From: Flavobacteriaceae bacterium
Lineage (GTDB): Bacteria > Bacteroidota > Bacteroidia > Flavobacteriales > Flavobacteriaceae
Reading direction: 5' to 3'
Assembly: GCA_024640565.1 (NCBI GenBank)
Contig: JAHEET010000001.1
Span: 1-64,000 of the forward strand
DNA: 64,000 bases
Below the pieces are notes generated by a model. The model was not told the DNA's origin, searched no databases, and was given only the letters and a program-made list of their open reading frames with translations. Shown piece by piece: positions 53,001 through 60,969 of this stretch. Each line of letters opens with the position of its first letter. The first letter of the stretch is position 1. The translations under genes were made by a program, and so were the position numbers.

Positions 53001-53192
53001 GGAAAGCCAGGTTGGTTTGTGCTGCCAAACACCAAAATGGGAATCCGAGGAACTTGGAGATCCCTAGACCAATATTCTCCGAGATATACTTTTAGCAGTA
53101 CAGATGCTTCTACTTTAAACCTTGCAGGACAGTCGAACGGTTCTGAATGGGAAATTAGAACATACATTCATATTAATGTTGGAAAACAATAA
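50076..53192 (+). CDS. Secreted GH-A-type glycosidase fused to a putative outer-membrane beta-barrel
   Basis: Protein of 1038 residues. A signal peptide (about 1-19, ending SFFAQ) precedes a TIM-barrel glycosidase-like domain (about 22-400) resembling GH2-TIM or GH72-like enzymes of clan GH-A (FMINGMNWDYFP, GVNTIRVYTG). E168 in LLGNENN is the likely acid/base and E269 in MFTEFGAD the likely nucleophile. Residues about 420-1038 are a series of alternating polar/aromatic strands (LKVTYTKGTFNWYAQ, FLTGFTFSSGNLQIAPNFLW, NSRIVSKMSPDFGFIANLYYG, ending WEIRTYIHINVGKQ) that looks like an outer-membrane barrel. The fold and localisation of this part are inference. It heads the second PUL operon; the next gene begins 12 bp later. 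The exact GH family is not determined. Confidence 0.7.
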   Translation: MKNYLLRIILLSCSLSFFAQTNSVKLIDNAQGIRLSVNGNSFMINGMNWDYFPIGTNYSYSLWNQSEDVIKAALDAEMSLLKNMGVNTIRVYTGIQPKWITYIYETYGIHTMLNHSFGRYGLTINGAWVAKTDYSDATTQAVLLEEMKAVVSEYKNTPGLLMYLLGNENNYGLVWKGAETEDLPINEDDYSVAAKYLYQMFNKAAVLMKAIDGSHPVAICNGDLGFLDIVAKECKDVDIYGTNMYRGKSFGDAFKRVKNELNMPIMFTEFGADAFNAVTNEEDQKMQAHFMVENWREIYQNAAGLGKAENSLGGFTFQFSDGWWKFGQTKDLDVHDNNASWSNGGYYIDFKEGKNNMNEEWFGICAKGPTNAAGLYTLYPRAAYYSLQEAHRINPFDEGVTSSSVAKHFSNISLMDGVLRARGGNATMGSSEKIRLSNLRAEFTTFNTGGDLLTTPSIADPENTGYPNRTGFDHMQSYFVGVQAQPSANMSAEVNVNVLGNVAANPIDEIFYENRNRPVVVNTDNGNVTLTDNNRVQVYNASFDWKSNAFNVRGFYRTGHYHWQYEGDVFGLYPEANYGPNLDIYGGEILGVEVDGKGVLEGLKAAFGPQLWWGANPALLLKYSTQIGNYTFTSVFHEDVNKRDTREAQTSGFIPLPQTRRLTLALERKYDNFGFQLGGIWGGQPLNGREYQDIRYNNDGTSDVVVDRVKAADNWGSKLKVTYTKGTFNWYAQSAVMGLVANGGADATTTFTGWKLKDTGSGNQANFLTGFTFSSGNLQIAPNFLWQKPLVAAMPNDIDAPGRLRNIQADPFVVRGNRETTAGEILFTYDPTPGTWMYEWDNDRAEDANFAMNLGFVYRHLPTTQDAAIGFFSNRSIFAFGESTPAEDLWEVNSRIVSKMSPDFGFIANLYYGNGQANGSDARLITRSGGDLRMIYNKLKVTATAKFNDWGPFDYHRDFNLTYPTQLMLDFSTTLGKPGWFVLPNTKMGIRGTWRSLDQYSPRYTFSSTDASTLNLAGQSNGSEWEIRTYIHINVGKQ

Positions 53193-53204
53193 ACAGTTAC
53201 GATC

Positions 53205-54608
53205 ATGAAAACAAGAAAACAAATTTATTCAAAAATTACCCTTCTTTTAAGTTTACTTTTAATTATAACCATAGGCTGTGAAAGAGCGCTTTCAGAAGAT
53301 GTTGTTTTGGCTACCTATTCTCCATCGCCGGATGTTTATATAGATGGTTTTAGTAGTGGGCTAGAATACTACCCATATTTAAATTCTAAATACGAAGCCT
53401 TTTCTGTAGACACACAAGTAAAGTATAAAGGAAGTTCTTCAATGCGTTTTGATGTTCCTGTAGAAGGAGATCCAGCCGGAGGGTATGCGGGAGCCATTTT
53501 TAGAGATGATAATGGTGGAAGGAATTTAACTCAGTATGATGTTTTAACATTTTGGGCAAAAGCAACCCAATCGGCAAAAATTAATGACATTGGTTTTGGA
53601 CAAGACTTTGGAGAAAACAAATTCGAAGTAAGTAGTCGAGGATTGCAATTGACAACCAATTGGGTAAAATATATAATCCCAATTCCAGATGCCTCCAGAT
53701 TAATTCAAGAAAAAGGAATGCTTTGGTATGCAGAAGGGCCAGAAAATGGAGAAGGATATAGCTTTTGGATCGATGAAGTGAAGTTTGAAAAATTAGGAAC
53801 CATCTCAGCGATTGAACCACTAATTTTATTGGGAGACGACAAAGTAATTACCTCCTTTAATGGTGTACAAACAACCATAGATGGAGTTTCTGCAACCTTT
53901 AGCTTCACAGATCAGCTCTCTCAAACCATCTCGATCTCTCCTGCTTATTTAAACTTCAGTTCTTCGAATACAAGTGTTGCTACTGTTGATGAATTTGGTG
54001 TAGTAACTACCCTTAATGAAGGAACTGCAGTCATAACAGCAACCTTTAATGAGCAACAAGTGTCAGGAAGTCTAACCATTAATTCTTTAGGAGCATTTTC
54101 TCATGCACCAGTTCCAACACAGGATCCAGCAAATGTAATTTCATTATTTTCAGATGCCTATACCAATGTACCTGTAAATTATTACAATGGATATTGGGCT
54201 CCTTGGCAAACAACTTTGTCAGATGATTTCACAGTAGATGGCGACAATATTTTACAATACACCATTTTTAATTTTGTAGGTGTGGAGTTCAGTTCACCTA
54301 CCGTAGATGCTACATCAATGTCCCATTTTCATTTAGACGCATACATTCCAGGTCCCATTACTCCTGGAAGACAGCTTAGAGTTTTGTTGGTAGATTTTGG
54401 TGCCGATGGCGCTTATGGAGGTGGAGACGATACCAGGCATTCAACAACCTTTACAGCCCCTACATTGGTGTCTCAAAATTGGATATCAATTGATTTGCCT
54501 TTTTCGAGTTTAACAGGTTTGGATAGCAGATCTAATTTGGCACAATTGATATTGGAAGGTGGAGATGGCTCCAAAATTTTTATAGACAACCTTTATTTTT
54601 ATAATTAA
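53205..54608 (+). CDS. Surface glycan-binding lipoprotein with Ig-like and shared modules
   Basis: Lipoprotein of 467 residues, lipobox TIGC with C25. Seen in order: a jelly-roll carbohydrate-binding-like domain (about 40-195; YIDGFSSGLEYYPYL...SFWIDEVKFEKLG), a bacterial Ig-like Big_2-type domain (about 198-295; STVATV-like SNTSVATVDEFGVVTTLNEGTAVITA), and the shared ~150-residue module (about 304-467, from DPANVISLFSDAYTNV to GSKIFIDNLYFYN). No catalytic pair is seen. It likely binds glucan at the surface beside the enzyme-barrel protein. Confidence 0.7.
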   Translation: MKTRKQIYSKITLLLSLLLIITIGCERALSEDVVLATYSPSPDVYIDGFSSGLEYYPYLNSKYEAFSVDTQVKYKGSSSMRFDVPVEGDPAGGYAGAIFRDDNGGRNLTQYDVLTFWAKATQSAKINDIGFGQDFGENKFEVSSRGLQLTTNWVKYIIPIPDASRLIQEKGMLWYAEGPENGEGYSFWIDEVKFEKLGTISAIEPLILLGDDKVITSFNGVQTTIDGVSATFSFTDQLSQTISISPAYLNFSSSNTSVATVDEFGVVTTLNEGTAVITATFNEQQVSGSLTINSLGAFSHAPVPTQDPANVISLFSDAYTNVPVNYYNGYWAPWQTTLSDDFTVDGDNILQYTIFNFVGVEFSSPTVDATSMSHFHLDAYIPGPITPGRQLRVLLVDFGADGAYGGGDDTRHSTTFTAPTLVSQNWISIDLPFSSLTGLDSRSNLAQLILEGGDGSKIFIDNLYFYN

Positions 54609-54641
54609 GCAAACAGTATAAATAGTAATTTTAAAAAGTAA

Positions 54642-54665
54642 AAAACATATGGGACCATATGTTTT
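54642..54665 (+). promoter_or_regulatory. Perfect hairpin abutting the phosphorylase start codon
   Basis: AAAACATATGG (54642-54652) and CCATATGTTTT (54655-54665) are perfect inverted repeats; in RNA a 10-bp stem with loop GGAC forms. The ATG of the next gene is the very next base. It may be an attenuator, a translation-control element or a protein-binding palindrome. The short T4 tail makes a simple terminator less likely. Confidence 0.6.
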
Positions 54666-57600
54666 ATGAAGTATTTTATGACGAAGAATCCGATTTTTTT
54701 AGGTAAAAATAGCGCTTATAACCCTTCTCTAGAAGTAAGCGGAACTCAAGTAATTATTGAAGGTGAGGTCTATTACAAAATTTTAAATAGCAATAAAATG
54801 AGACCGTTTTTCATCAGTCTCGTAAGCAATTCCGATCATTGGATGTTTATTTCTAGTAATGGAGGTTTATCTGCTGGTAGAAAAAATGCTGAGAACGCAT
54901 TGTTTCCCTACTATACAGATGACAAAATAACAGAATCTTCCGATATTACTGGAAGTAAAACCATACTTCATGTTTATAAAGAGGCGAAAACATTTCTTTG
55001 GGAACCGTTTTCAGACAAATATGAGGGTGTATACGCAATTAAAAGAAATTTGTACAAAAATAATTATGGCAACAAGCTTATTTTTGAAGAAATTAATGAA
55101 GATCTAGGAATTACTTTTCAATACCAATGGAATTCAAGTACCAAATATGGTTTTGTTAAAAAATCTACCTTATATAACACAAACACCGCTGCTGTTGAGG
55201 TAAGTATTTTAGACGGAGTTCAAAATATTTTACCTTATGGGATCGCTTCAGATTTTCAAAATAGTACGAGTAATCTTATTGACGCCTACAAAAAATGTGA
55301 ATTAGAAAAAGATACCGGTTTAGGAATTTTTGCTTTGAGCGCTGTGATTGTTGATAAAGCAGAACCAAGTGAAGCTTTGAAGGCCAATACAGTTTGGTCT
55401 ACAGGGGTTAAAAATCCGACTTATTTAATTTCGTCACTACAACTAAATGCTTTCAGAAAAGGTGAAGAGGTATTCCAAGAAGAAGATATAAAGGCAGAAA
55501 AAGGGGCTTATTTTACTGTGCAGCACCTTACACTAACTTCTAATAATCCAACTTCTTGGATGTTGGTAGCAAATGTAAATCAGAACCTTATTTCAATACA
55601 AGAAACAAAGGCAATCATTAAAAACACTCCAGATGTTACTGCTTTGATTCAAAAAGATATCGAAACGGGTACCGCAAAGCTGGTTCAACTAGTTGCTGCC
55701 TCTGATGGATTGCAATTGGGTGAAAACCAACCCAGAAACACAAGGCATTTTGCCAATACTCTTTTTAATATTATGAGAGGTGGTATCTTTGATGATAATT
55801 ATCAAATTGAAAAAGAAGATTTTATAAAATACATTTCAAAGGCCAATAAAAAAGTCACCAAAAAGAAAGAAGATGTTTTAAAAAACTTACCTGAACTTTT
55901 CAATGTTGATTTTATTAAAAACCTAGCAAATGCTCAGTATGACGCCAATTTCAAAAGACTTTGTTACGAATATTTACCATTAAAATTTAGTAGAAGACAT
56001 GGAGATCCAAGTAGACCTTGGAATAAGTTTTCTATCAATACACGAAGTGAAATTGACGGTTCTAAAATTTTAGATTACCAAGGAAATTGGAGAGATATAT
56101 TCCAGAACTGGGAAGCCTTAGCGCATTCTTATCCAGAGTTCATAGAAGGAATGATCTATAAGTTTTTAAATGCAACAACTTTTGAAGGATACAATCCGTA
56201 TCGAGTAACCAAAGATGGTTTCGACTGGGAGATTATTGAAGAAAACGACCCTTGGTCTTATATTGGATACTGGGGAGATCATCAAATTATTTATTTGCTG
56301 AAGTTCCTAGAATTTATAGAAAAATATTATCCAAATAAATTGGCTAAAAACTTCACAGAAGATGTGTTTGTATATGCGAATGTACCTTATGTAATTAAAA
56401 GTTACGAGGACACCTTAAAAGACCCAAAAGATACCATTGATTTCAATGCAAAATTAGATCAAAAAATTCAAGAAGAGAAAGAAAGACTTGGTGCTGATGG
56501 CGCTTTGTTAAGAGACGAAAATTTCTTTATTCACAAAGTGAATTTAATCGAAAAATTATTGGCCACTGTATTGGCGAAAGTTTCCAACTTTATTCCAGGA
56601 GGAGGTATTTGGTTGAACACCCAAAGGCCCGAATGGAATGATGCAAACAATGCTCTAGTAGGGAATGGAGTATCTATGGTGACACTCTATTATTTAAGAA
56701 GATTTATTAACTTTTTTGAAGATATCATAGAAAAATCTTCGGAAGCATCCTATGCAGTCTCAAAAGAACTAACACACTTTTTCCAATCGGTAGCTTCAGG
56801 ATTATACAGTCAAGAGGGCATATTGTCAGGAAAAATTTCAGATACTGACCGTAAAACACTTTTAGACATCCTTGGAAAAGCAGGAAGTACCTATAGAGCC
56901 ACAATATATGAAACGGGTTTTACTAGTGATAAAGAAGCAATTACGAAAGATGATTTAACTTCGTTCTTCAATGTGCTTAAAAAATATTTAGACCACACAA
57001 TTGTTGCCAACAAACGTACAGACAATCTGTATCATGCCTATAACCTGATGACGGTAGAAAACGATGCTGAGGTGTCTATTTCCTATCTATCAGAAATGTT
57101 AGAAGGTCAAGTAGCTGTTTTAAGTTCTGGTTATTTATCTGCAAAAGAAGCCTTATCTGTGTTGGATGGTTTAAAAGCAAGTGCTCTCTTTAGAGAAGAT
57201 CAATACAGTTATATTCTCTATCCGAATAAAGACCTGCCAAGGTTTACTAGCAAGAATATTATTCCAGCAGCATCCGTAGAAAAATCGGAATTATTAAATC
57301 AACTCCTCGCAGATGGGAATACCCAAATCATCGAAAAAGACATTACAGGGGCATGTCACTTTAATGCGAATTTTAACAACGGCGCTCGATTAAAAGAAAC
57401 CTTGGATACCCTTTCAGATAAGTACCAATCTTTATTGGCAAAGGATGAAAAACTCATTTTAGCGATTTATGAAGAAATGTTTGATCATAAATCCTTTACA
57501 GGAAGATCTGGAACATTTTTTGGCTATGAAGGTTTAGGGTCAATCTACTGGCATATGGTTTCGAAGTTGCTAATTGCAGCTCAAGAAAACTGTTTGTTGG

Positions 57601-58136
57601 CAATTGAAGAAAATGAAAGTGAGGAAGTAATCGGAAGATTGTTGGAGCACTATTATGAAATAAATGAAGGGATTGGCGTTCATAAGTCTCCGGAATTGTA
57701 CGGTGCATTTCCAACAGATCCTTATTCACATACCCCAGCTGGAAAAGGGGCACAACAACCAGGAATGACCGGACAAGTGAAAGAAGATATTCTTTCGAGG
57801 TTCGGTGAAATTGGTGTTTTTGTAAAAGCCGGACAGTTACAGTTCAATCCAAGGTTGTTAAGAAAAGAAGAGTTTTTAACAACTTCAAAAGAGTTTGCCT
57901 ACGTTGATCTTGACAATAGCGAAAAGACCATACGGATAGAACCAAATAGTTTTTGTTTTACCTATTGTCAAATTCCAGTAATTTATAAGACTTCAGAGAA
58001 GAAGGGTGTTGAAGTGTCTTTTGAAGATGCATCAACCAAAACCTATGAAGACTTAATGATTGAGTCCTCGGTGAGTCAAAAAATATTTGAGAGAACCGGT
58101 GAAGTAAAAAAAATAATTGTTTTTATCCCTAAATAA
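54666..58136 (+). CDS. Putative beta-1,3-oligoglucan phosphorylase (GH149/GH161-like)
   Basis: Cytoplasmic protein of 1156 residues, with no signal peptide. Its layout fits the large GH94-related phosphorylases: an N-terminal beta-sandwich (about 1-300), a helical linker, and an (alpha/alpha)6 barrel with PRNTRHFANTLFNIMRGG, SRRHGDPSRPWNKF, YWGDHQIIYLLKF (D538) and EWNDANNALVGNG, where D659 matches the catalytic Asp of GH94 DWND motifs. GH149 and GH161 members split beta-1,3-oligoglucans with phosphate to glucose-1-phosphate. The family placement is from recall and context, not alignment. ATG 54678 (MTKNPIFLGK) is an alternative start beyond the hairpin. It precedes the GH17 gene by 2 bp. Confidence 0.65.
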   Translation: MKYFMTKNPIFLGKNSAYNPSLEVSGTQVIIEGEVYYKILNSNKMRPFFISLVSNSDHWMFISSNGGLSAGRKNAENALFPYYTDDKITESSDITGSKTILHVYKEAKTFLWEPFSDKYEGVYAIKRNLYKNNYGNKLIFEEINEDLGITFQYQWNSSTKYGFVKKSTLYNTNTAAVEVSILDGVQNILPYGIASDFQNSTSNLIDAYKKCELEKDTGLGIFALSAVIVDKAEPSEALKANTVWSTGVKNPTYLISSLQLNAFRKGEEVFQEEDIKAEKGAYFTVQHLTLTSNNPTSWMLVANVNQNLISIQETKAIIKNTPDVTALIQKDIETGTAKLVQLVAASDGLQLGENQPRNTRHFANTLFNIMRGGIFDDNYQIEKEDFIKYISKANKKVTKKKEDVLKNLPELFNVDFIKNLANAQYDANFKRLCYEYLPLKFSRRHGDPSRPWNKFSINTRSEIDGSKILDYQGNWRDIFQNWEALAHSYPEFIEGMIYKFLNATTFEGYNPYRVTKDGFDWEIIEENDPWSYIGYWGDHQIIYLLKFLEFIEKYYPNKLAKNFTEDVFVYANVPYVIKSYEDTLKDPKDTIDFNAKLDQKIQEEKERLGADGALLRDENFFIHKVNLIEKLLATVLAKVSNFIPGGGIWLNTQRPEWNDANNALVGNGVSMVTLYYLRRFINFFEDIIEKSSEASYAVSKELTHFFQSVASGLYSQEGILSGKISDTDRKTLLDILGKAGSTYRATIYETGFTSDKEAITKDDLTSFFNVLKKYLDHTIVANKRTDNLYHAYNLMTVENDAEVSISYLSEMLEGQVAVLSSGYLSAKEALSVLDGLKASALFREDQYSYILYPNKDLPRFTSKNIIPAASVEKSELLNQLLADGNTQIIEKDITGACHFNANFNNGARLKETLDTLSDKYQSLLAKDEKLILAIYEEMFDHKSFTGRSGTFFGYEGLGSIYWHMVSKLLIAAQENCLLAIEENESEEVIGRLLEHYYEINEGIGVHKSPELYGAFPTDPYSHTPAGKGAQQPGMTGQVKEDILSRFGEIGVFVKAGQLQFNPRLLRKEEFLTTSKEFAYVDLDNSEKTIRIEPNSFCFTYCQIPVIYKTSEKKGVEVSFEDASTKTYEDLMIESSVSQKIFERTGEVKKIIVFIPK

Positions 58137-58138
58137 GC

Positions 58139-59446
58139 ATGCAAAAGAAGCGAAGGTTTACTTATCGAATTTCTAGAAAAGCAATACGCATTTTGAGTAT
58201 GACGCTACTGGTGTTTGTTTTTTCATGTACTTCTTCAGTCCCCAAAGATGTAAGGGTCGAAAAGACATCTAAGACGGCTGCACAGCTCTTGGGGAATCCG
58301 AATTACTTGGCAATGTCTTACGGTGGTTATAGAGAAAACTCAAGAGACATACAACCTTCGATAGAAGCATTGAAAGAAGATTTAAAGATTCTTTCAGCAA
58401 TGGGTATTAAAATCATTCGAACCTATAATGTACAAATTCAATTTCCTCATGCGGCCAATGTTTTAAGAGCAATAACCGAGCTTAAAAAGGAAGATCCTAA
58501 TTTTGAAATGTATGTGATGTTGGGAGCTTGGATAGATTGTTTAAATGCATTGTCTTCATCTCTACCAGACCATACCAAAGAAAGTTTGCAAAATGCAGGA
58601 GAGATAGATAGAGCTGTAGCTTTGGCAAAACAATATCCAGCTATTGTAAAGGTAATTGCTGTGGGAAATGAAGCCATGGTAAAATGGGCTACAAGTTATT
58701 TTGTGCAGCCTAAAATAATCTTAAAATGGGTTAACCACCTTCAAAAATTAAAAAAAGAAGGCATCTTAAGTAAAGATCTATGGATTACAAGTTCCGATGA
58801 TTTTTCTTCATGGGGTGGCGGTGATTCTAGCTATCACACGCAAGATTTAGAAGCTTTGATGCGTGCAGTGGATTTTGTTTCAATGCATACCTATCCTTAT
58901 CATAATTCTCATTACAATCCTTCTTTTTGGAAAACACCAGACCATTTGGAGAATTTTTCAGAGCATGAAAAAATTGATGCTTCCATGTCGCGCGCGCTAC
59001 ATTTTGCAAAAAACCAATATTATGCAGTTTCAAACTATATGAAAAGTCTTGGAATTGAAAAGCCAATCCATATTGGAGAAACAGGATGGGCAACGGTTTC
59101 AAATGGAAAGTATGGGGTTGATGGATCCAGAGCAACGGATGAATACAAACAAGGTTTGTACTATCAGGCAATTCGAAGATGGACCAATAAAGAAGGTATT
59201 TCTTGTTTCTTTTTTGAAGCTTTTGATGAGCCTTGGAAAGATCCTAATAATGTCAGCGGTTCTGAAAATAATTTTGGTTTGATTACGCGCGATGGTGCTG
59301 TAAAATTTGGACTGTGGAATTTAGTAGATCAAGAAGTTTTTAAGGATTTGAAAAGAAATGGAAATCCAATAACAAAAACATTTAATGGTAATCATAAGGA
59401 ATTGATGAAAACTGTGTTGGTTCCGAATACAATATATAAACGATAA
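58139..59446 (+). CDS. GH17 family glucanase lipoprotein
   Basis: Lipoprotein of 435 residues, with C30 after FVFS; the N-terminus has an unusually long basic stretch before the hydrophobic core. The TIM barrel of family GH17 (beta-1,3-glucanases and glucosyltransferases) is indicated by LKILSAMGIKIIRTYNVQ. E178 in AVGNEAMV is the acid/base and E314 in HIGETGWA the nucleophile. FFFEAFDEPWK follows. It likely cuts beta-1,3-glucan at the surface or in the periplasm. Confidence 0.88.
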   Translation: MQKKRRFTYRISRKAIRILSMTLLVFVFSCTSSVPKDVRVEKTSKTAAQLLGNPNYLAMSYGGYRENSRDIQPSIEALKEDLKILSAMGIKIIRTYNVQIQFPHAANVLRAITELKKEDPNFEMYVMLGAWIDCLNALSSSLPDHTKESLQNAGEIDRAVALAKQYPAIVKVIAVGNEAMVKWATSYFVQPKIILKWVNHLQKLKKEGILSKDLWITSSDDFSSWGGGDSSYHTQDLEALMRAVDFVSMHTYPYHNSHYNPSFWKTPDHLENFSEHEKIDASMSRALHFAKNQYYAVSNYMKSLGIEKPIHIGETGWATVSNGKYGVDGSRATDEYKQGLYYQAIRRWTNKEGISCFFFEAFDEPWKDPNNVSGSENNFGLITRDGAVKFGLWNLVDQEVFKDLKRNGNPITKTFNGNHKELMKTVLVPNTIYKR

Positions 59447-59457
59447 ATCTAAAATCG

Positions 59458-60954
59458 ATGAAAAAAACAATCTACCTATATCAAATAATACTTCTATTGA
59501 TCGTTTTGAGTTGCAATCAAAAAGAAAGTGAATTACTGGTTACGGTATACGAAACTTCGGAAAGTGGGAATCACTTAACAAAAGTTTCGGGTTTCACAGC
59601 AGTTGAAAGCGCAGCTACTATTACTTTAAATCCTTTAGAGAAATTTCAAACGATTTCGGGATTTGGGGGGGCTTTTACAGAGGCTTCTGCTTATTTACTC
59701 AACCAATTAAGTGAGAAAAATAGAGATAGCATCATGCAAGCCTATTTTGGTAAAGAGGGGGCCAATTATTCATTAACAAGAACCCATATGAATTCCTGTG
59801 ACTTTTCTTTGTCTCAGTATTCCTATTCTCCTGTTGCAGAAGACATGACATTGGAACATTTTACCATTCAAGAAGATAAAGATGATCTAATACCAATGAT
59901 CAAAGAAGCTTTGAGAGTGTCTGAAGACGGCTTTAGAATCATTGCTTCCCCTTGGACCGCTGCCCCTTGGATGAAAGACAATAAAAAATGGGTAGGTGGG
60001 AAATTATTGCCAAAGTACTACGATACTTGGGCCTTGTTTTTTTCTAAATATTTAGATGCCTACAAAGAAGAAGGGATTGATCTTTGGGGTTTTACAGTAG
60101 AAAATGAGCCGCATGGGAATGGTAATAATTGGGAAAGTATGCATTATTCTCCCAAAGAAATGACCACTTTTGTGGAACATCACCTAGGACCAAAGCTAGA
60201 AGCGGATGGTTATGGCGATAAAATTATTTTAGGATATGATCAAAATAGAGCGGGTATTAAAGAATGGGTAGATGTAATGTATGCGACTGAAGCATCTTCA
60301 AAATATTATGATGGTACTGCGATTCATTGGTACGAAAGCACCTATGAAGTTTTTCCAGATGCATTGCAATATGCACATCAAAAAGCACCTAATAAATATT
60401 TAATAGAAACCGAAGGTTGTATTGATTCTCAAATTCCTGAATGGAAAAATGACGCTTGGTATTGGTTGAAAGAAGCTACTGATTGGGGCTGGGATTGGGC
60501 ATCAGAAAAAGACAAGTATTTACATCCAAAATATGCACCTGTAAACCGCTATGCCAGAGATATTATTGGCTGCCTAAACAATTGGGTAGATGGATGGATT
60601 GACTGGAACATGGTATTGGACAAACAAGGAGGTCCAAATTGGTTTAAAAATTGGTGTGTGGCACCCATATTGGTAGATCCAGAGAAAGATGAGGTCTATT
60701 TTACGCCGCTCTATTATACCATGGCACATTTTAGCAAATACATTCGTCCCAATGCACAAGTAATTGGCTTGGAAAGTACTGATAAAGAATTACAAGTCAC
60801 CGCTGCAAAAAACCCAGATGGTACAATTGCAGTAATTGTATTTAATGAAGGAAAAAAAGAAAAGAATTTTAAAGTTCGCCTAGGAATCAAAGAAACTTCA
60901 ATCCGGATCAATGCACAAGCATTGCAAACGATTGTTATAGCATCAACCATATAA
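59458..60954 (+). CDS. GH30 family glucanase lipoprotein
   Basis: Lipoprotein of 498 residues, with C19 after VLS. The GH30 fold is recognisable from QTISGFGGAFTEASAYLL and RIIASPWTAAPWMKD. E217 in TVENEPHGN is the acid/base and E319 in LIETEGC the nucleophile. A C-terminal beta domain (TAAKNPDGTIAVIVFNEG) follows. In laminarin loci GH30 enzymes commonly remove beta-1,6-linked glucose branches; the similarity to glucosylceramidase is general to the family. It follows the GH17 gene by 11 bp. Confidence 0.9.
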   Translation: MKKTIYLYQIILLLIVLSCNQKESELLVTVYETSESGNHLTKVSGFTAVESAATITLNPLEKFQTISGFGGAFTEASAYLLNQLSEKNRDSIMQAYFGKEGANYSLTRTHMNSCDFSLSQYSYSPVAEDMTLEHFTIQEDKDDLIPMIKEALRVSEDGFRIIASPWTAAPWMKDNKKWVGGKLLPKYYDTWALFFSKYLDAYKEEGIDLWGFTVENEPHGNGNNWESMHYSPKEMTTFVEHHLGPKLEADGYGDKIILGYDQNRAGIKEWVDVMYATEASSKYYDGTAIHWYESTYEVFPDALQYAHQKAPNKYLIETEGCIDSQIPEWKNDAWYWLKEATDWGWDWASEKDKYLHPKYAPVNRYARDIIGCLNNWVDGWIDWNMVLDKQGGPNWFKNWCVAPILVDPEKDEVYFTPLYYTMAHFSKYIRPNAQVIGLESTDKELQVTAAKNPDGTIAVIVFNEGKKEKNFKVRLGIKETSIRINAQALQTIVIASTI

Positions 60955-60969
60955 TAAACAAAAACGCAT

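Noticed and set aside
53205-54608. Glycoside hydrolase activity of the 53205 protein
   Set aside because: Only binding-type beta-sandwich modules are visible; no paired catalytic carboxylates in a GH motif were found.
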